Source: Meghimatium bilineatum (Eukaryota; Mollusca; Gastropoda; Stylommatophora; Philomycidae). From it: a stretch of 64,000 nt of DNA. The notes beneath the pieces were generated by a model. That model did no database searches and was not told the origin of the DNA. It saw nothing but the letters and a program-made list of their open reading frames with translations. The stretch is taken from assembly GCA_034231615.1 (NCBI GenBank), contig CM067309.1, forward strand, positions 28,909,860-28,973,859. Reading direction: 5' to 3'. The position numbers were made by a program, and so were the translations under genes. Of this stretch, positions 1-12,299 are shown piece after piece; the first letter of the stretch is position 1, and each line of letters begins with the position of its first letter.

Positions 1-290
1 GGATTTAATATGGCAGTAAAGTTTACCATTACTGCACATTTCTTGACCCAGACTTGTGTGTACACTTTGCAATCCTTGTAGGTTAAGAAATGTCTGGGTC
101 ACTCTACGCAACAACGTTCAAAGTATAACATGGATTTACCCTCCAGGTCATGCAGGGGCCCAAAGGCAAAGAAACAGCTGATGCATGGATTTATTTAAGT
201 TGAGGGGTGGGGGTGGTGGCACAGTGATATGACGAGTTCGGAGATGAATTACTTGGGGGGGGGGGGTGTGTTGTAGTTATGGATGCACTA
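1..290. other. no gene seen
   Basis: Non-repetitive AT-rich sequence with a short G run near 257. No open frame, tRNA-like box or transposon similarity was recognised. Confidence 0.5.
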
Positions 291-292
291 CG

Positions 293-600
293 GAATGACG
301 AAGAGGTTGAAAGAAAAGCATGTTCAGGTAATGATGAAGAGAAGGTTGACAGAAAAACATGTTCAAGTAATGATGAAGAGAAGGTTGACAGAAAAACATG
401 TTCAAGTATTGATGAAGAGAAGGTTGACAGAAAAACATGTTCAAGTATTGATGAAGAGAAGGTTGACAGAAAAACATGTTCAGGTAATGATGAAGAGAAG
501 GTTGACAGAAAAATATGTTCAGGTAATGATTAAGAGAAGGTTGACAGAAAACATGTTCAAGTATTGATGAAGAGAAGGTTGAAAGAAACGTGTTCAAAGA
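293..600. repeat. 39-bp tandem repeat, about 7-8 copies
   Basis: The unit contains GATGAAGAGAAGGTTGACAG followed by AAAAACATGTTCA. Because 39 is a multiple of three, all three forward frames and one reverse frame stay open, giving spurious peptides such as a DEEKVDRKTC repeat. The last copies lose bases and break the frame. I read it as a minisatellite, not a gene. Confidence 0.9.
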
Positions 601-940
601 ATGATAGAAATTAGAAGAACTAGGAAAGATAGTGTTTCATCTCCGGAAATATCTGAAGAGTACACAACCACAAATTAACAGGGACAATGAGATGGATGAT
701 TGAATGGCGAGCTAAGCATTTATGGCAATGTCATTTGTACCTCTTTACTCCCGATATACCCGACCAACAGCAAAATTCGTCTCCCAATTCACACGTTCAC
801 TCTGAGTAATCTGTTCTTGTCTATGTTAATACATACCTCTGTGTCCATCTGTCTGTCTATCTGTCTGGTCTGGTTTGGTCTGATCTGTCAGTCCACCTAC
901 CAACCAATCTATCTAACTGCATACCTACCTATATATTTAC

Positions 941-1503
<563 letters not shown>

Positions 1504-1759
1504 TCCATATGTAGGCCTACTTATATCCACGAATCTATTCATCAATCCACGAACCTGCCTATCTTCTTGAATACCTCCTTAGTGAGATAGCCAACCAACT
1601 ATCCATGTATTCAGCCATCTATGTTTCTGCAACGCCGAACATTGCAGACGCCGAACGTTTGTGCATAGGGCACAAACCAGAGTTCAATAGTTCTATCGAT
1701 GTGATGCCACTGCGTGTAATTCGTGCATGTTTTACAGACATATAATCATTCACTGAATA

Positions 1760-2034
1760 TGAAGAAAGAACTACTAAGAGAAATAAAGATCAGGCAAATA
1801 AAATACTTTGGACACATTAAAAGACATGACACCCTATTGAAGACCTTACTTGAGGATAAAGTCAAAGGGAAGCGAGCAAGAGGTAGGCAGAGATACACGT
1901 GGGAGAGTAACATTACACGATGGACAGGTTACAGTCTAGCAGAGTGCACCACCAAGAGAAGAGACAGGAGATGTTGGAGATACGGTGCAGCCAACCTTCG
2001 TTGCGGAGACGGCACTTGATGATGATGATGAATC
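1760..2034 (+). pseudogene. LINE-B 3' end (5'-truncated retrotransposon)
   Basis: The translation at 1760-2019 reads IKIRQIKYFGHIKRHD..., then a basic GKRARGRQRYTW segment and an ITRWTGYSLAE segment, ending CGDGT. This is the familiar C-terminal tail that follows the reverse transcriptase of many non-LTR elements. The stop is immediately followed by a TGATGATGATGATGA tail. Related ends lie on the minus strand at 51490-51640 and 61980-62290. Only the last ~90 residues remain, so this is a truncated, non-autonomous copy. The clade (RTE- or CR1-like) is not certain. Confidence 0.8.
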
Positions 2035-2436
2035 ATTCACTATTTGATAGTTGTTCTGTGAAGAATCTCCCTTGGTCTTACCCTATTCCGTTTGCGATCG
2101 TGTACCCATAATGCCTGTAGTAGTTCATTGTAGGTACATGTCCGATATACCTATATCTCTATCGTTTTCATCTTATTGCTATAGAAACATATCTCTGTTT
2201 GGTATGTTCTCTTACTTGCTTATTTGACTAGAATTTTTGTCCAAGATTTTTCTAAGAACATTCAGCCATATCCAGCTATTTGTCACTATCTTCTACGTCC
2301 AGTTATAATTTGTAACACCATAGAAGGGCTTGATCAAAGTTTCAATCATCTCCCCCCCCCCACACACACACGCATCAGTTACCACCGTCCTTTCAATGGT
2401 CAAAATATGAAAGGGTATCTACAAGTTCTGCCCTCG

Positions 2437-2765
2437 TGGCTCAGATGTAAACGCCACTGTGCGTTTTGCATCCTGAATCCACTCACGTTAACGCCACTGG
2501 GAGGGTTAAACCGTGGCTCTAAATTCACAGGCCTTCCAGCTGACTTAATGAGGCCTTCATTCAGTACGTTTTTTTTAAATTATAGTCACACATTGGTTAC
2601 TATTTATATACTTGGAGTAGCCTTGGCTATTTTGGAATGCGATTCTAAGTATATAAATATTGAGCAACGGAACACACGGGAATAATCAAGAAAAGGAACG
2701 AATGAAGGCCTCATTAATTTAGCTAGAAGGGCTGTACTGCCGAGAGCCACGGTTTAACCGAACGA
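2437..2765. mobile_element. foldback (palindromic) element, copy 1
   Basis: Inverted repeats nest around a central hairpin. 2506-2520 is the exact reverse complement of 2743-2757 (15 bp), and 2545-2562 of 2700-2717 (18 bp). The apex near 2592-2665 contains TATATACTTGGAGTAGCC and its mirror. The same apex and recognisable arm sequence recur at 4490-4740 and 42320-43229. The left edge near 2437 has a GTGGCTCAGATG string resembling a tRNA A box. No coding capacity, so probably a non-autonomous DNA element. Confidence 0.75.
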
Positions 2766-3180
2766 TACAGTACATAACCGGTTCAGGCGGTGTGAAGAAT
2801 GGAGTGCGTTGATGTTAATTACCCATTAGAAAATGAAAGTCCCAGTTAGCCAAGTACTGCAACATCTAGATGTTAGCAGATACAACGACAGTTTTGTGTG
2901 AACAGGGGAGGGGAAGGTGGTTGTTTTTCTACTTTAATATAGTACAGGTATGGTCATGTTAGGTGGTGTGCTATGTGTGTACAGAAATCATTGTGTGTAG
3001 TTGTGTGTAAGGAAAACATTAATTGTAGTGATGTGTAAGAAAATCATTGAATGCAGTGATGTATTGTGTGTAAGGAAATCATTGTGTGTTGTGTGTAAGA
3101 AAGGCATGTGTGTATGATGTATTGTATGTAATTAAATCATTGTGTGTAGAAATGTATTGGGTGTAATGAAATCATTGTGT
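2766..3180. other. no gene; GTGT-rich lead-in to array
   Basis: Unique sequence to about 2940, then increasingly GTGT-rich degenerate repeats that grade into the 35-bp array. No coding signal. Confidence 0.5.
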
Positions 3181-3655
3181 GTATTAAAGTATTATGTGTA
3201 AGGACGTCATTGTGTGTAGGAATGTATTGTGTGTAAGGAAGTCATTGTGTGTAGGAATGTATTGTGTGTAAGGAAGTCATTGTGTGTAGGAATGTATTGT
3301 GTGTAAGGAAGTCATTGTGTGTAGGAATGTATTGTGTGTAAGGAAGTCATTGTGTGTAGGAATGTATTGTGTGTAAGGAAGTCATTGTGTGTAGGAATGT
3401 ATTGTGTGTAAGGAAGTCATTGTGTGTAGGAATGTATTGTGTGTAAGGAAGTCATTGTGTGTAGGAATGTATTGTGTGTAAGGAAGTCATTGTGTGTAGG
3501 AATGTATTGTGTGTAAGGAAGTCATTGTGTGTAGGAATGTATTGTGTGTAAGGAAGTCATTGTGTGTAGGAATGTATTGTGTGTAAGGAAGTCATTGTGT
3601 GTAGGAATGTATTGTGTGGAAGGAAGTCATTGTGTGTAGGAATGTGGAGTGTGCA
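3181..3655. repeat. 35-bp tandem repeat, about 13 copies
   Basis: The unit is GTCATTGTGTGTAGGAATG followed by TATTGTGTGTAAGGAA. Copies from 3241 to about 3620 are nearly identical and the flanking ones diverge. Each unit is two related half-units around a TTGTGTGTA core. Confidence 0.95.
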
Positions 3656-3929
3656 GCACATTCTTGTGTGTTTAGGACGGTGATGTGTGTGGCACTGTAA
3701 TGTTATTGTAGAACTATGGAGTGTGGTGTGTGTAGGACAATGGTGTAGAATTGAGGCCAGTATATAACTTGGGGGGGGGGGTGGAGTGTTGAAGACCCCC
3801 ACCCACAAATAATTTAACATTTACCTGCTGATAAAATAACAACATTCAGTATTATGTACTTTGACAAAAAGGTCGTTTAAAAACCCCTCGCTTAGCGATT
3901 TTTCACAACAACGTTCTCCCGATCTCCCG

Positions 3930-4135
3930 TCACATATGAAAGTTACACACATAGTAAAGGACTTCTTTTTGTTATACATGTATACTCATTCATGCCTTGA
4001 TGTAGAACATTTTTCTGGAGATTGCGTTATGGTTGTGTTTTATATATGTTTGTTTTTGGTGGTTCTTTTATTTCTGTTATCCATCGTTTGCAAGGTCTGC
4101 CTTAAATTTGTATCCATCGTGTCTGTATAGTAATG
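3930..4135 (-). pseudogene. LINE-D 3' fragment, strongly decayed
   Basis: On the minus strand this matches the end of the copies at 29040-29310 and 11330-11935. Landmarks in order on the plus strand are GTAGAACATTTTTCTGGAGA, TCTTTTATTTCTGTTATCC and ATCGTTTGCAAGGTCTGCC. It has no intact frame and only the last ~60 codons can be traced. Confidence 0.6.
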
Positions 4136-4234
4136 CATTTTAAGTTTGATGGTATTTTGAAAGCAACTGGAAACCACTTAATCTGTTGTCTTCTGATTTA
4201 ATAATAGAATTGGCATTGTGTTTGTTAAACTTCT

Positions 4235-4455
4235 GATGTTTTTATTTCTAATTCCGTCGCGTAATGATGTTTTTATTTCTAATTCCGTCGCGTATTGATG
4301 TTTTTATTTCTAATTCCGTCGCGTATTGATGTTGTTATTTCTAATTCCGTCGCGTATTGATGTTTTTATTTCTAATTCCGTCGCGTATTGATGTTTTTAT
4401 TTCTAATTCCGTCGCGTATTGATGTTATTATTTCTAATTCCGTCGCGTATTGATG
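4235..4455. repeat. 31-bp tandem repeat, 7 copies
   Basis: The unit is GATGTTTTTATTTCTAATTC plus CGTCGCGTATT. Copies start at 4266, 4297 and 4328 and continue, with single-base variants such as GTTGTTATT and GTTATTATT. Confidence 0.95.
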
Positions 4456-4489
4456 CTCCGAGAATTCCGCGTAGACAAGACATTTCTGA

Positions 4490-4740
4490 CATGACAAGGG
4501 TGCAGTAGAAGATCTGTTCGCTAAATTAATTTGGACCCAGTTCGTCGCGTGTTTTGATTATTGTTTGCCTTGTATTTGGTTACTATTTATATACTTGGAA
4601 TAGCCGTGGCTATTTTTGGAAAGCGATACCAAGTATATAAATGGTAACCAACTAAAAGGCAAACAATCAAATCACGTAACGAACTGGGTCATAATTAATT
4701 CAGCTAAGAGGCTTGCCCGTATATGAGCCATGTTTCTGTT
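4490..4740. mobile_element. foldback element, copy 2
   Basis: A long imperfect hairpin. 4534-4545 pairs exactly with 4679-4690, TTGATTATTGTTTGCC pairs with GGCAAACAATCAA, and the apex TTTATATACTTGG pairs with CCAAGTATATAAA. The outer right arm (GCTAAGAGGCTTGCCCGTAT onward) resembles the outer arm of copy 1. No frame of note. Probably a palindromic MITE-like family. Confidence 0.8.
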
Positions 4741-4834
4741 ATAACAAATTACACAATGACGGGAACAGGACGAAAGTCCTATTTATTAAGTAAAATTCTA
4801 TTCTAAAGTTAGTCATGTCTACGTTCCTTGTAGG

Positions 4835-5320
4835 ACTGTGAAAGCGTGTAGAGCTATGTTGTGTGTAGGATAGTGTTGTGTGTGTCTGATATTCTTATGT
4901 GTAGAATATTGTTGTGTGTAGGATAGTGATGTGTATAGAATATTGTTGTGTGTAGGGTAGTGTTGTGTTTACGATAGTGTTGTGTGAAGGATAGTGTTGT
5001 GTGAAGGATAGTGTTGTGTGAAAGATAGTGTTGTCTGAAGGATAGTGTTGTCTGAAGGATAGTGTTGTGTTTATGATAGTTTTGTGTTTATGATAGTGTT
5101 GTGTTTATGATAGTGTTGTGTTTATGATAGTGTTGTGTGAAGGATAATGTTGTTTGAAGGATAGTATTGTGTTTATGATAGTGTTGTGCGAAGGATAGTG
5201 CTGTGTGTAGATTAATGGTCTGTGTATGAAATAGTGTGTGTATAATAGTAGTGTGTTTATGCCTTTGGTGTGTAGGATTTTGTTGTGTATAATGCAGTCG
5301 TGTGTAGGATAGTGTTATTT
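4835..5320. repeat. degenerate 17-bp tandem repeat
   Basis: Units of the form GGATAGTGTTGTGTGAA, with variants ending TTTAT. Spacing is 17 bp in the core (for example 4987 to 5004) and becomes irregular at both ends. The minus-strand frame across it is spurious. Confidence 0.85.
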
Positions 5321-6326
5321 GTCTGACTGTAGGATTTGCACTTTGATCCACTGCATATTTTTTTGCAGTCCTTTACATTTATTTAGGCGTTTGAACTTTC
5401 AACCATGTGTTCCTAAGCGGCGACAGCTTTCTCTTCATCTTGAGACTTGTGAGATTTGATTGAGCTATTGTCAGACATCAAGGAAATCTAGTGGCAAACA
5501 GCTTTATATTCAGCTATTGACATTCATGTTTGTGTCTTGATTTCATAATTTCCAATTTGTCATTACTATGCATCGCGTTTTACACAGTTCGGATCTGATA
5601 GCTTGTGATCTGATATTTCACTGCTGAGTGGACCATTCATGTAGTGGTTTTAAATATTTATACGCAGTGGGGGGGCAGAAAAGAATACTTTCATGACCAA
5701 ATTTTTCCCACAGGCTATATTTTTCCACCTATTTTTTATTGTTATTCTTGTGGTCATCAAGTGTTGAGAATAAGAATTCCTTGTATCATGTGCAATATGC
5801 AGTATTCTAGAGTGTTATTTCATACCCAGTAGCCATGTAAGAAAGTTAAGTACATAAATATGTACCTATATCTATATACAAATGTACAATATCTATAAAT
5901 ATGTGTAATATAATATCTATAAATATGTATATTTATAGTACATTTTAGTTTGAGGCGAAATACTCGGAAGAAGTAGGTAACTCAACGGGTACATAGGCGC
6001 TAACAGCAGAGCTGTGTGTACAGCATAGGGCACAGCTAGACACATAGTACGCTCTGGCTATCCATTGCACCTGATTTTCTCCCAGTTGTCTCGACTTTGT
6101 CTTGCCAGATAAAACTCAGGAGAGAGAGTGTGGTTGACGATTAGCACAACTCTTCCACACTATAAACCAACTTCAGCGCTAGTCATTTCTCAACCCAATT
6201 AGTGTTAGTCATTTACAAACGCACTATTAACTTTATTATTTTTATTACTTATTGTTATTATTAATATGGTTGAGTTTTTGGTCATCGGCCATTACGACGG
6301 ACGAACAATATCATATATGTATATAT

Positions 6327-6387
<61 letters not shown>

Positions 6388-6999
6388 CAGAGTGAGGTCT
6401 AAATCTGCAGTAACGTATTAATTACATTAAGACACTAGTTTGTAAATTTAGTGAGATTATTTTCTTGCAAAGTCGCCCATGTTAAAACACGTAACTCGTG
6501 TTGAAGTCAGACAATTATTCTACATTTCGTAGAATTCGGTTCCATAAACATCTTACTGTCTGCACAATCCCCTGTATTCTTGCATGTTATTTTACTATCA
6601 CTTTCCATTAACAAATGTCTTCTATTTTTGGTCCACAATTCTTTGCGTTCACAGTTTTTCATATTTTTTAATTTTTTTTTTTACTTTTTTTGTGTAGATA
6701 TAAACCAGCCTTTTTCAACGTGGACTGCTTGATCTCGGCGGCAACAATGTTTTACTGAGGAGCAGGGGATTTCTAATTTTATAAAGGGATGGAGTACGGA
6801 CTCATCCTCGGGGCTAGAGAAAATTAACTATCTCAGGATATTTAGTAAGATAAATAATAGTAAATACTCTAGTCGGTTGAGTTATTTCTTTATTGTTCTT
6901 CTTCTTATTTTTTGGCTATCATCATCTTTATGGTTCGACGGACTCCAAATTAGAAAAAAATAGCTTGAAAGAAGTCTGCAGTCGAAGGAAAGAATGAGA
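5321..6999. other. no gene seen; (AT)n and (GA)n runs
   Basis: AT-rich sequence with no recognisable coding segment. It holds short ATATTTATA-type runs at 5850-5950 and an (AT)n-(AG)n microsatellite at about 6318-6390. A CTTCTTCTT string near 6898 could be a retrotransposon tail but nothing upstream supports that. Confidence 0.5.
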
Positions 7000-7112
7000 A
7001 CACGTCAGTAGTTTTTTATTGCTTTCTGAGCTGCCTTGATGCACAATTGCTTGCGACGGAATTCGAGCCCGGTACCTTAGCCGTAAGAGACACGCTCTGT
7101 CAGACAATAATG
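7000..7112 (-). mobile_element. tRNA-derived SINE, partial copy
   Basis: On the minus strand the order is a degraded A-box region, then a B-box match (CGGGCTCGAATTCCG), then TTGTGCATC and AGCAATAAAAAACTACTGA. The order and spacing match the SINE copies at 23150-23362, 29455-29635 and 39650-39850. It abuts the LINE-A copy that begins near 7140. Confidence 0.7.
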
Positions 7113-7139
7113 TCAGACAATTTAAAAGACAATAGAGTC

Positions 7140-9660
7140 TTTTAAACAAGTTGCCGAAGTAGCAAAGAAGATGTGTTGGAATAAATTCACCGAGGAGGTC
7201 ACGGCGGACAAAGCATTACACAAGTTTTGGAAACTACATAGGTCAATGAAGCGAAGAACAGAATCGAAACCCAGTACAAGTGTGAGGGACGACACAGGGC
7301 AGACATTGATATCGGATGATATGAAAGGTAGAGCTTTCTTTGATAGATATCTTCAACAAACTAATCATGGTGACTTAGATCAGCGCAAAGAAATGCTGCA
7401 TATCCTGACATCCATCACGGATTTTAGGGCCAAAGAAGACCAGCTTGCAGATGTTAAAGAAGTGCAACTGGCTATTAAGAATGCATCCGATGGCGCTCCA
7501 GGTCCGGTACAGCTTACTCAAGGACATTGAGGAGAATATGCTAGCTAAAATAACAGACGATTATAATACGAGTCTGAAAACAGGAGTAGTACCAGAGGAG
7601 TGGCTACATAGCTATCTTATACCCGTGCCAAAACCAGGCAAAGATTCTACGGACATAAAAGGTTATCGCATCATCACACTGCAGAATGTATACGGTAAGA
7701 TTCTGGAACGAATTGTGGCTAGACGCATAACCAGGGAACTAGAGATAAAAGGCGTTCTCCTAAATAACCTACGTGCATACAGACCTAGACGAGACACAGT
7801 CACAAATGCAGCAGTTCTTGCATATGAAGTTTATGAAGGTTTTCAGAACAAAGAAGAATCTGCAGCTGCAGTGATAGACATGGAAGATACATACAATAGA
7901 GTTAGCTACACCCATCTCATCGACATGCTAAGGGAACAAGATATCCACCCCTGGATCATACGCTGGATAGCAAATGTGCTAATCTGTAGAAAAGTCGCTC
8001 TGATGTGTGGATCCTGGACGTCTGAGATCAGAACAATAGCACCTGGTCTGCCACAAGGATCTCCTCTGTCCCCAGTACTGTTTAATGTGCATACGTTGAG
8101 AATTGCTCAATTGCAAACCTCCAGCAATGGTACAGTTCTAACATACGCTGGCGATATCCTACTATACAACATGGGCAGGAACAGAACATATATCGCTGAT
8201 AGTGTACAGAATGTTCTAGATCAATTGTCGATACGGTGCAGAACATACAACGCTGTGATCAATCCCTCGAAAGCAAAGGTCGTCTGGTACTCCTTAAATA
8301 ATAATCTGGTCAATGACACACTGCCAGCTGTTAGTTGCATGGGCTCATTCATTGAAAGAGAACAGGACCTTAAATATCTTGGGATAATCTTTGATAGAAG
8401 TCTCTCATTCAACAAGCACGTCACAAATATGATTCAGAAGGCTAGAAGAGGGATCAGTGTTATCAAGGCTATGGCGACCTTCGACATGCAGCAATGGGTA
8501 CTTTTTATGCTCCTGCAAGTAGTGGTGCTATCTGTAATAGATTATGGTCTCGGCCCACTAACTTTGTCACAGACACAAGTCGATAGATTGGAAAAAGTTC
8601 AAAATGAGGCAATGAGAGCGGTACTGGGGTGTACTAGAGATACACCCATCTCTGCTATGGGATTTTTGCTTGATCTCCCCAGCATTAGAGTGCGACATCA
8701 GGTAGTACAAGTTAAGTCGTACCTTAAAGTGACAGAATACAACCACCACACATTACACCATCGTCTAGATGAGTCAAAGGGAAAACGAATCAAGCGTGGC
8801 AGATCATGGATGACAGAGGCTGAAGACACACTGCGAATAGTATGTGAATTGGAAGAAATAGGAAAGGGCAGTGAATGGGTGGAGGTAGACACTGAGAAGA
8901 AATCACTGACTAAAGTAATAATACAACTAGATACATCGTGTCGAAAATGGACGGCAGTCAGGGTTCAGGATACAGTGCAAGAACTCGCCCAACTACACTC
9001 GAAACCACAAGACATAATTATATACACAGATGGCTCTATTAGTAGAAACACAAATAAAAGCGGTTGGGGTTTTGTTGCCTACAGAAATGGCGTGAAGTTG
9101 GTTGAGAAATCTTCAGCATATTCTACTGTCACATCGAGCATGAGGATGGAGATAGAGGGAGTTACAGCATCTCTTAATTGGATGATAACTGATACATCAA
9201 CACGCGGTAATACTCACAGACTCTCAAAGCATGTTGCGCAAGATAGAAAAGTTCATGCTAAGAAAAGAATGGTGGGACTTATTGAACATCTCAGTTGTCC
9301 AGAGCATTACATGGATATACTGCCCTGGTCATGCTGGGGTCAGAGGAAACGAGAGAGCCGACTTACTGGCAGGCTATTTGGCGATAGACAGCACATTTCT
9401 GAGAAGAGATAAAGCAGATTTAATAAAGGCAGTAATAAATTCATTTCAAGATGCAGATGATGTCAATGAGGTTGAGAACGTACACATACAGAGAATGTTC
9501 GAAATGGGAGTATTCAGAGGTGAGGGGAGGAAAAGTACATTTTTGGAAAGTCCCGAAGATCACACAATCAACACCTGACCGGAACTATGAGTCTACATAC
9601 ACTGGGATGGCTGCTGGAGCGGAGGGCGGATCACTTATGGGAATGTCCCGCGTGCTGTGA
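7140..9660 (+). pseudogene. LINE-A retrotransposon, RT and RNase H
   Basis: Longest LINE-A copy: the linker before RT, the RT domain, then an RNase HI domain. Reading begins FKQVAEVAKKMCWNKF at 7140. A frameshift with lost codons lies at about 7505, after DGAPGP. RT landmarks in the 655-residue frame are PVPKPGKDST, GYRIITLQNVYGKILE, VIDMEDTYNRV (motif A), GLPQGSPLSP (motif B) and YAGD at 8144-8155 (motif C). Motif C is normally YADD, so a catalytic Asp is replaced by Gly. RNase H keeps IYTDGS, the Glu of RMEIEG, ILTDSQS and GNERADLLAG, but a one-base shift near 9208 separates them. The end shows LWECPACC, a Cys motif shared by the family. The endonuclease is missing. Resembles I/R1-group elements; the clade is inference. 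Confidence 0.9.
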
Positions 9661-9719
9661 AGCCAGTTTCTAATCAAGAATCAAGACACGCTCTTTAACT
9701 CGCTGTCACAAACGCTTTC

Positions 9720-10005
9720 TGTACCACGGTGTCACAAGACTCTTTCTGTACCAGGCCGTCACAGAGGCTTTCTGTACCAGGCCGTCACAGACGCTTTCTG
9801 TACCAGGCCGTCACAGAGGCTTTCTGTACCAGGCCGTCACAGACGCTTTCTGTACCAGGCCGTCACAGAGGCTTTCTGTACCAGGCCGTCACAGACGCTT
9901 TCTGTACCAGGCCGTCACAGACGCTTTCTGTACCAGGCCGTCACAGACGCTTTTTGTGCCAGGTCGTCACAGACGCTTTCTGTACCAGGCCGTCACAGAG
10001 CCGAA
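9720..10005. repeat. 26-bp minisatellite derived from the SINE head
   Basis: About 10-11 units of GCCGTCACAGACGCTTTCTG plus TACCAG. The last unit runs into CACAGAGCCGAACATTTCTG, which matches the outer end of the local SINE (39830-39855: CACCGAGCCGGACAAATCTG). The unit also matches the SINE A-box region (GTCACAGACGCACTCTGTAC at 39810). The array therefore looks like an amplification of tRNA-like head sequence. Its open frames are spurious. Confidence 0.85.
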
Positions 10006-10054
10006 CATTTCTGTACTACAGCATTGTCATGATTTACAGTTGTTGCTCATATAT

Positions 10055-11330
10055 ACTGTATGTTTGATCATTTCTACTGTAAGCTTGATCATTTCTACTG
10101 TATGTTTGATCATTTCTACTGTATGTTTGATCATTTCTACTGTATGTTTGATCATTTCTACTGTATGTTTGATCATCTCTACTGTAAGCTTGATCATTTC
10201 TACTGTATGTTTGATCATTTCTACTGTATGTTTGATCATTTCTACTGTATGTTTGATCATTTCTACTGTATGTTTGATCATTTCTACTGTAAGCTTGATC
10301 ATTTCTACTGTATGTTTGATCATTTCTACTGTTTGTTTGATCATTTCTGCTGTATGTTTGATCATTTCTGCTGTATGTTTGATCATTTCTGCTGTAAGTT
10401 TGATCATTTCTACTGTATGTTTCATCATTTCTACTGTATGCTTGATCATTTCTACTGTATGTTTGATCATTTCTACTGTATGTTTGATCATTTCTACTGT
10501 AAGCTTGATCATTTCTACTGTATGTTTGATCATTTCTACTGTATGTTTGATCATTTCTACTGTAAGCTTGATCATTTCTACTGTATGTTTGATCATTTCT
10601 ACTGTATGTTTGATCATTTCTACTGTATGTTTGATCATTTCTACTGTATGTTTGATCATTTCTACTGTAAGCTTGATCATTTCTACTGTATGTTTGATCA
10701 TTTCTACTGTTTGATCATTTCTGCTGTATGTTTGATCATTTTTGCTGTATGTTTGATCATTTCTGCTGTAAGTTTGATCATTTCTACTGTATGTTTCATC
10801 ATTTCTACTGTATGCTTGATCATTTCTACTGTATGTTTGATCATTTCTACTGTATGTTTGATCATTTCTACTGTATGTTTGATCATGTCTACTGTATGTT
10901 TGATCATTTCTACTGTATGTTTGATAATTTCTACTGTATGTTTGATAATTTCTGCTTTATGTTTGATCATTTCTACTGTATGTTTGATCATTTCTACTGT
11001 ATGTTTGATCATTTCTACTGTATGTTTGATCATTTCTACTGTATGTTTGATCATTTCTACTGTATTTTTGATCATTTCTACTGTATGCTTGATCATTTCT
11101 ATTGTATGTTTGATCATTTCTACTGTATGTTTGATCATTTCTACTGTATGTTTGATCATTTCTACTGTATGTTTGATCATTTCTGCTGTTTGTTTGATAA
11201 TTTCTACTTTATTTTTTGATTTTTCTACTGTATGTTTGATCATTTCTACTGTATGTTTGATCATTTCTACTGTATGTTTGATCATTTCTACTGTATGTTT
11301 GATCATTTCTACTGTTTGTTTGATCCGGAA
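10055..11330. repeat. 21-bp satellite, about 60 copies
   Basis: The unit is GATCATTTCTACTGTATGTT plus T, with AAGCTT and TTTCTGCTG variants. Period 21 is seen between 10087 and 10108. Being a multiple of three without stops, it opens long frames on both strands (FDHFYCM and MIKHTVE repeats). A four-base loss near 10706 shifts the frame. The variant block at 10330-10445 recurs at 10705-10820, an offset of 374 bp. A satellite, not a protein gene. Confidence 0.95.
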
Positions 11331-11935
11331 ACAAGGGGCATAATTCACATACCTAGGAAGCAATACAGCAACAGACGGCAGGAGCAGCAAAGAAATACAC
11401 AATAGTAAATCATACAGATAAAGCTCTAAGGTAAATCAACCAATCTACAGAAATAGAAATCTTGATTTAAACACTAATACAACAATATGCAAAACGATCA
11501 TTATGGCACTGCTGTGCTGCCAAAGCCAAACATGGACATCAACACTATAAGGCAAGAGTAAGCTTGTGACATCTGAAATGGCATGTTTACGCATAATCCT
11601 AGAAATACCGCTAAGAGACAGAATGAAAAATGAGGACACTAGACAAAGAACCGGCACCGTCCCAATCATTGAATATATTAACAGACAAAGGTCAAATGGT
11701 TTGCACACATCAGCAGACTACCATCAGACACCATACTATAGCAAGTCATGCTATACAGATACAGTGAAGGCAGACGTAGAGGCCGACCACGAAAACGTTG
11801 TACCACCGAAATTAAAGAGGGGACAAATTCTACAATGCTCAGCACACACGAGGGCCATCTCCAGAAAACTCTTCTACCCCTGACGTTTAAAGGCACCAAA
11901 TGGTTTAGCGAATAGATAGATAAATTTGATCCGTT
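11331..11935 (+). pseudogene. LINE-D 3' part
   Basis: Starts at the edge of the 21-bp satellite with CATACCTAGGAAGCAATACA, coding TYLGSN, the usual post-RT motif of LINEs, and continues TDGRSSKEIHN. The next frame codes VTSEMACLRIILEIPLRDRM and RQRTGTVPIIEYI, the C-terminal thumb region. The last part is frameshifted relative to the copy at 29040-29310, where RYSEGR and KEVTNS can be read. It ends with a GAATAGATAGATAAA tail. 5'-truncated and frameshifted. Confidence 0.8.
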
Positions 11936-11959
11936 TATATTATAGTATTGGCATCCTTC

Positions 11960-12290
11960 CAAATGCAGGCACTACACTACTTATCGTGCTTACTTGTCCT
12001 TGTTTATCTTCCCACATTCAGGATTCAGGTACCGTTCTCCTTGTCTTTTTTACTTACTGGCGTATATCTTTCCATATTCAAGTACCGTTCTCCTTGTCTT
12101 GTTTACTTGCCCGGGTCTAGCTTCTACAACACTAGCACCGTTCTCCTTGTCTTGTTTACTTGCCCGGGTCTAGCTTCTACAACACTAGCACCGTTCTCCT
12201 TGTCTTGTTTACTTGTCTGTATCTATGTTCCCATATTCAGGCACCATTATCCTTGTCTTGCTTACTTCCCGTATCTATCTTCCCAAACAT
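11960..12290. repeat. degenerate ~53-bp tandem repeat, about 5 copies
   Basis: The repeated core is CACCGTTCTCCTTGTCTTGT followed by TTACTTGCCCGGGTCTAGCT. The two central copies (about 12085-12190) are nearly identical and the outer ones diverge. Confidence 0.8.
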
Positions 12291-12299
12291 AAACATTTT

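Noticed and set aside
3181-3655. Possible CRISPR array (regular 35-bp repeat)
   Set aside because: There are no unique spacers: the whole period is repeated, and the same holds for all arrays here. The DNA is eukaryotic and no cas genes are present.
10027-11402. Long open frames of 224-427 residues on both strands
   Set aside because: They are translations of a 21-bp satellite. Both strands and shifted frames are equally open and no domain, start context or splice signal supports a gene.
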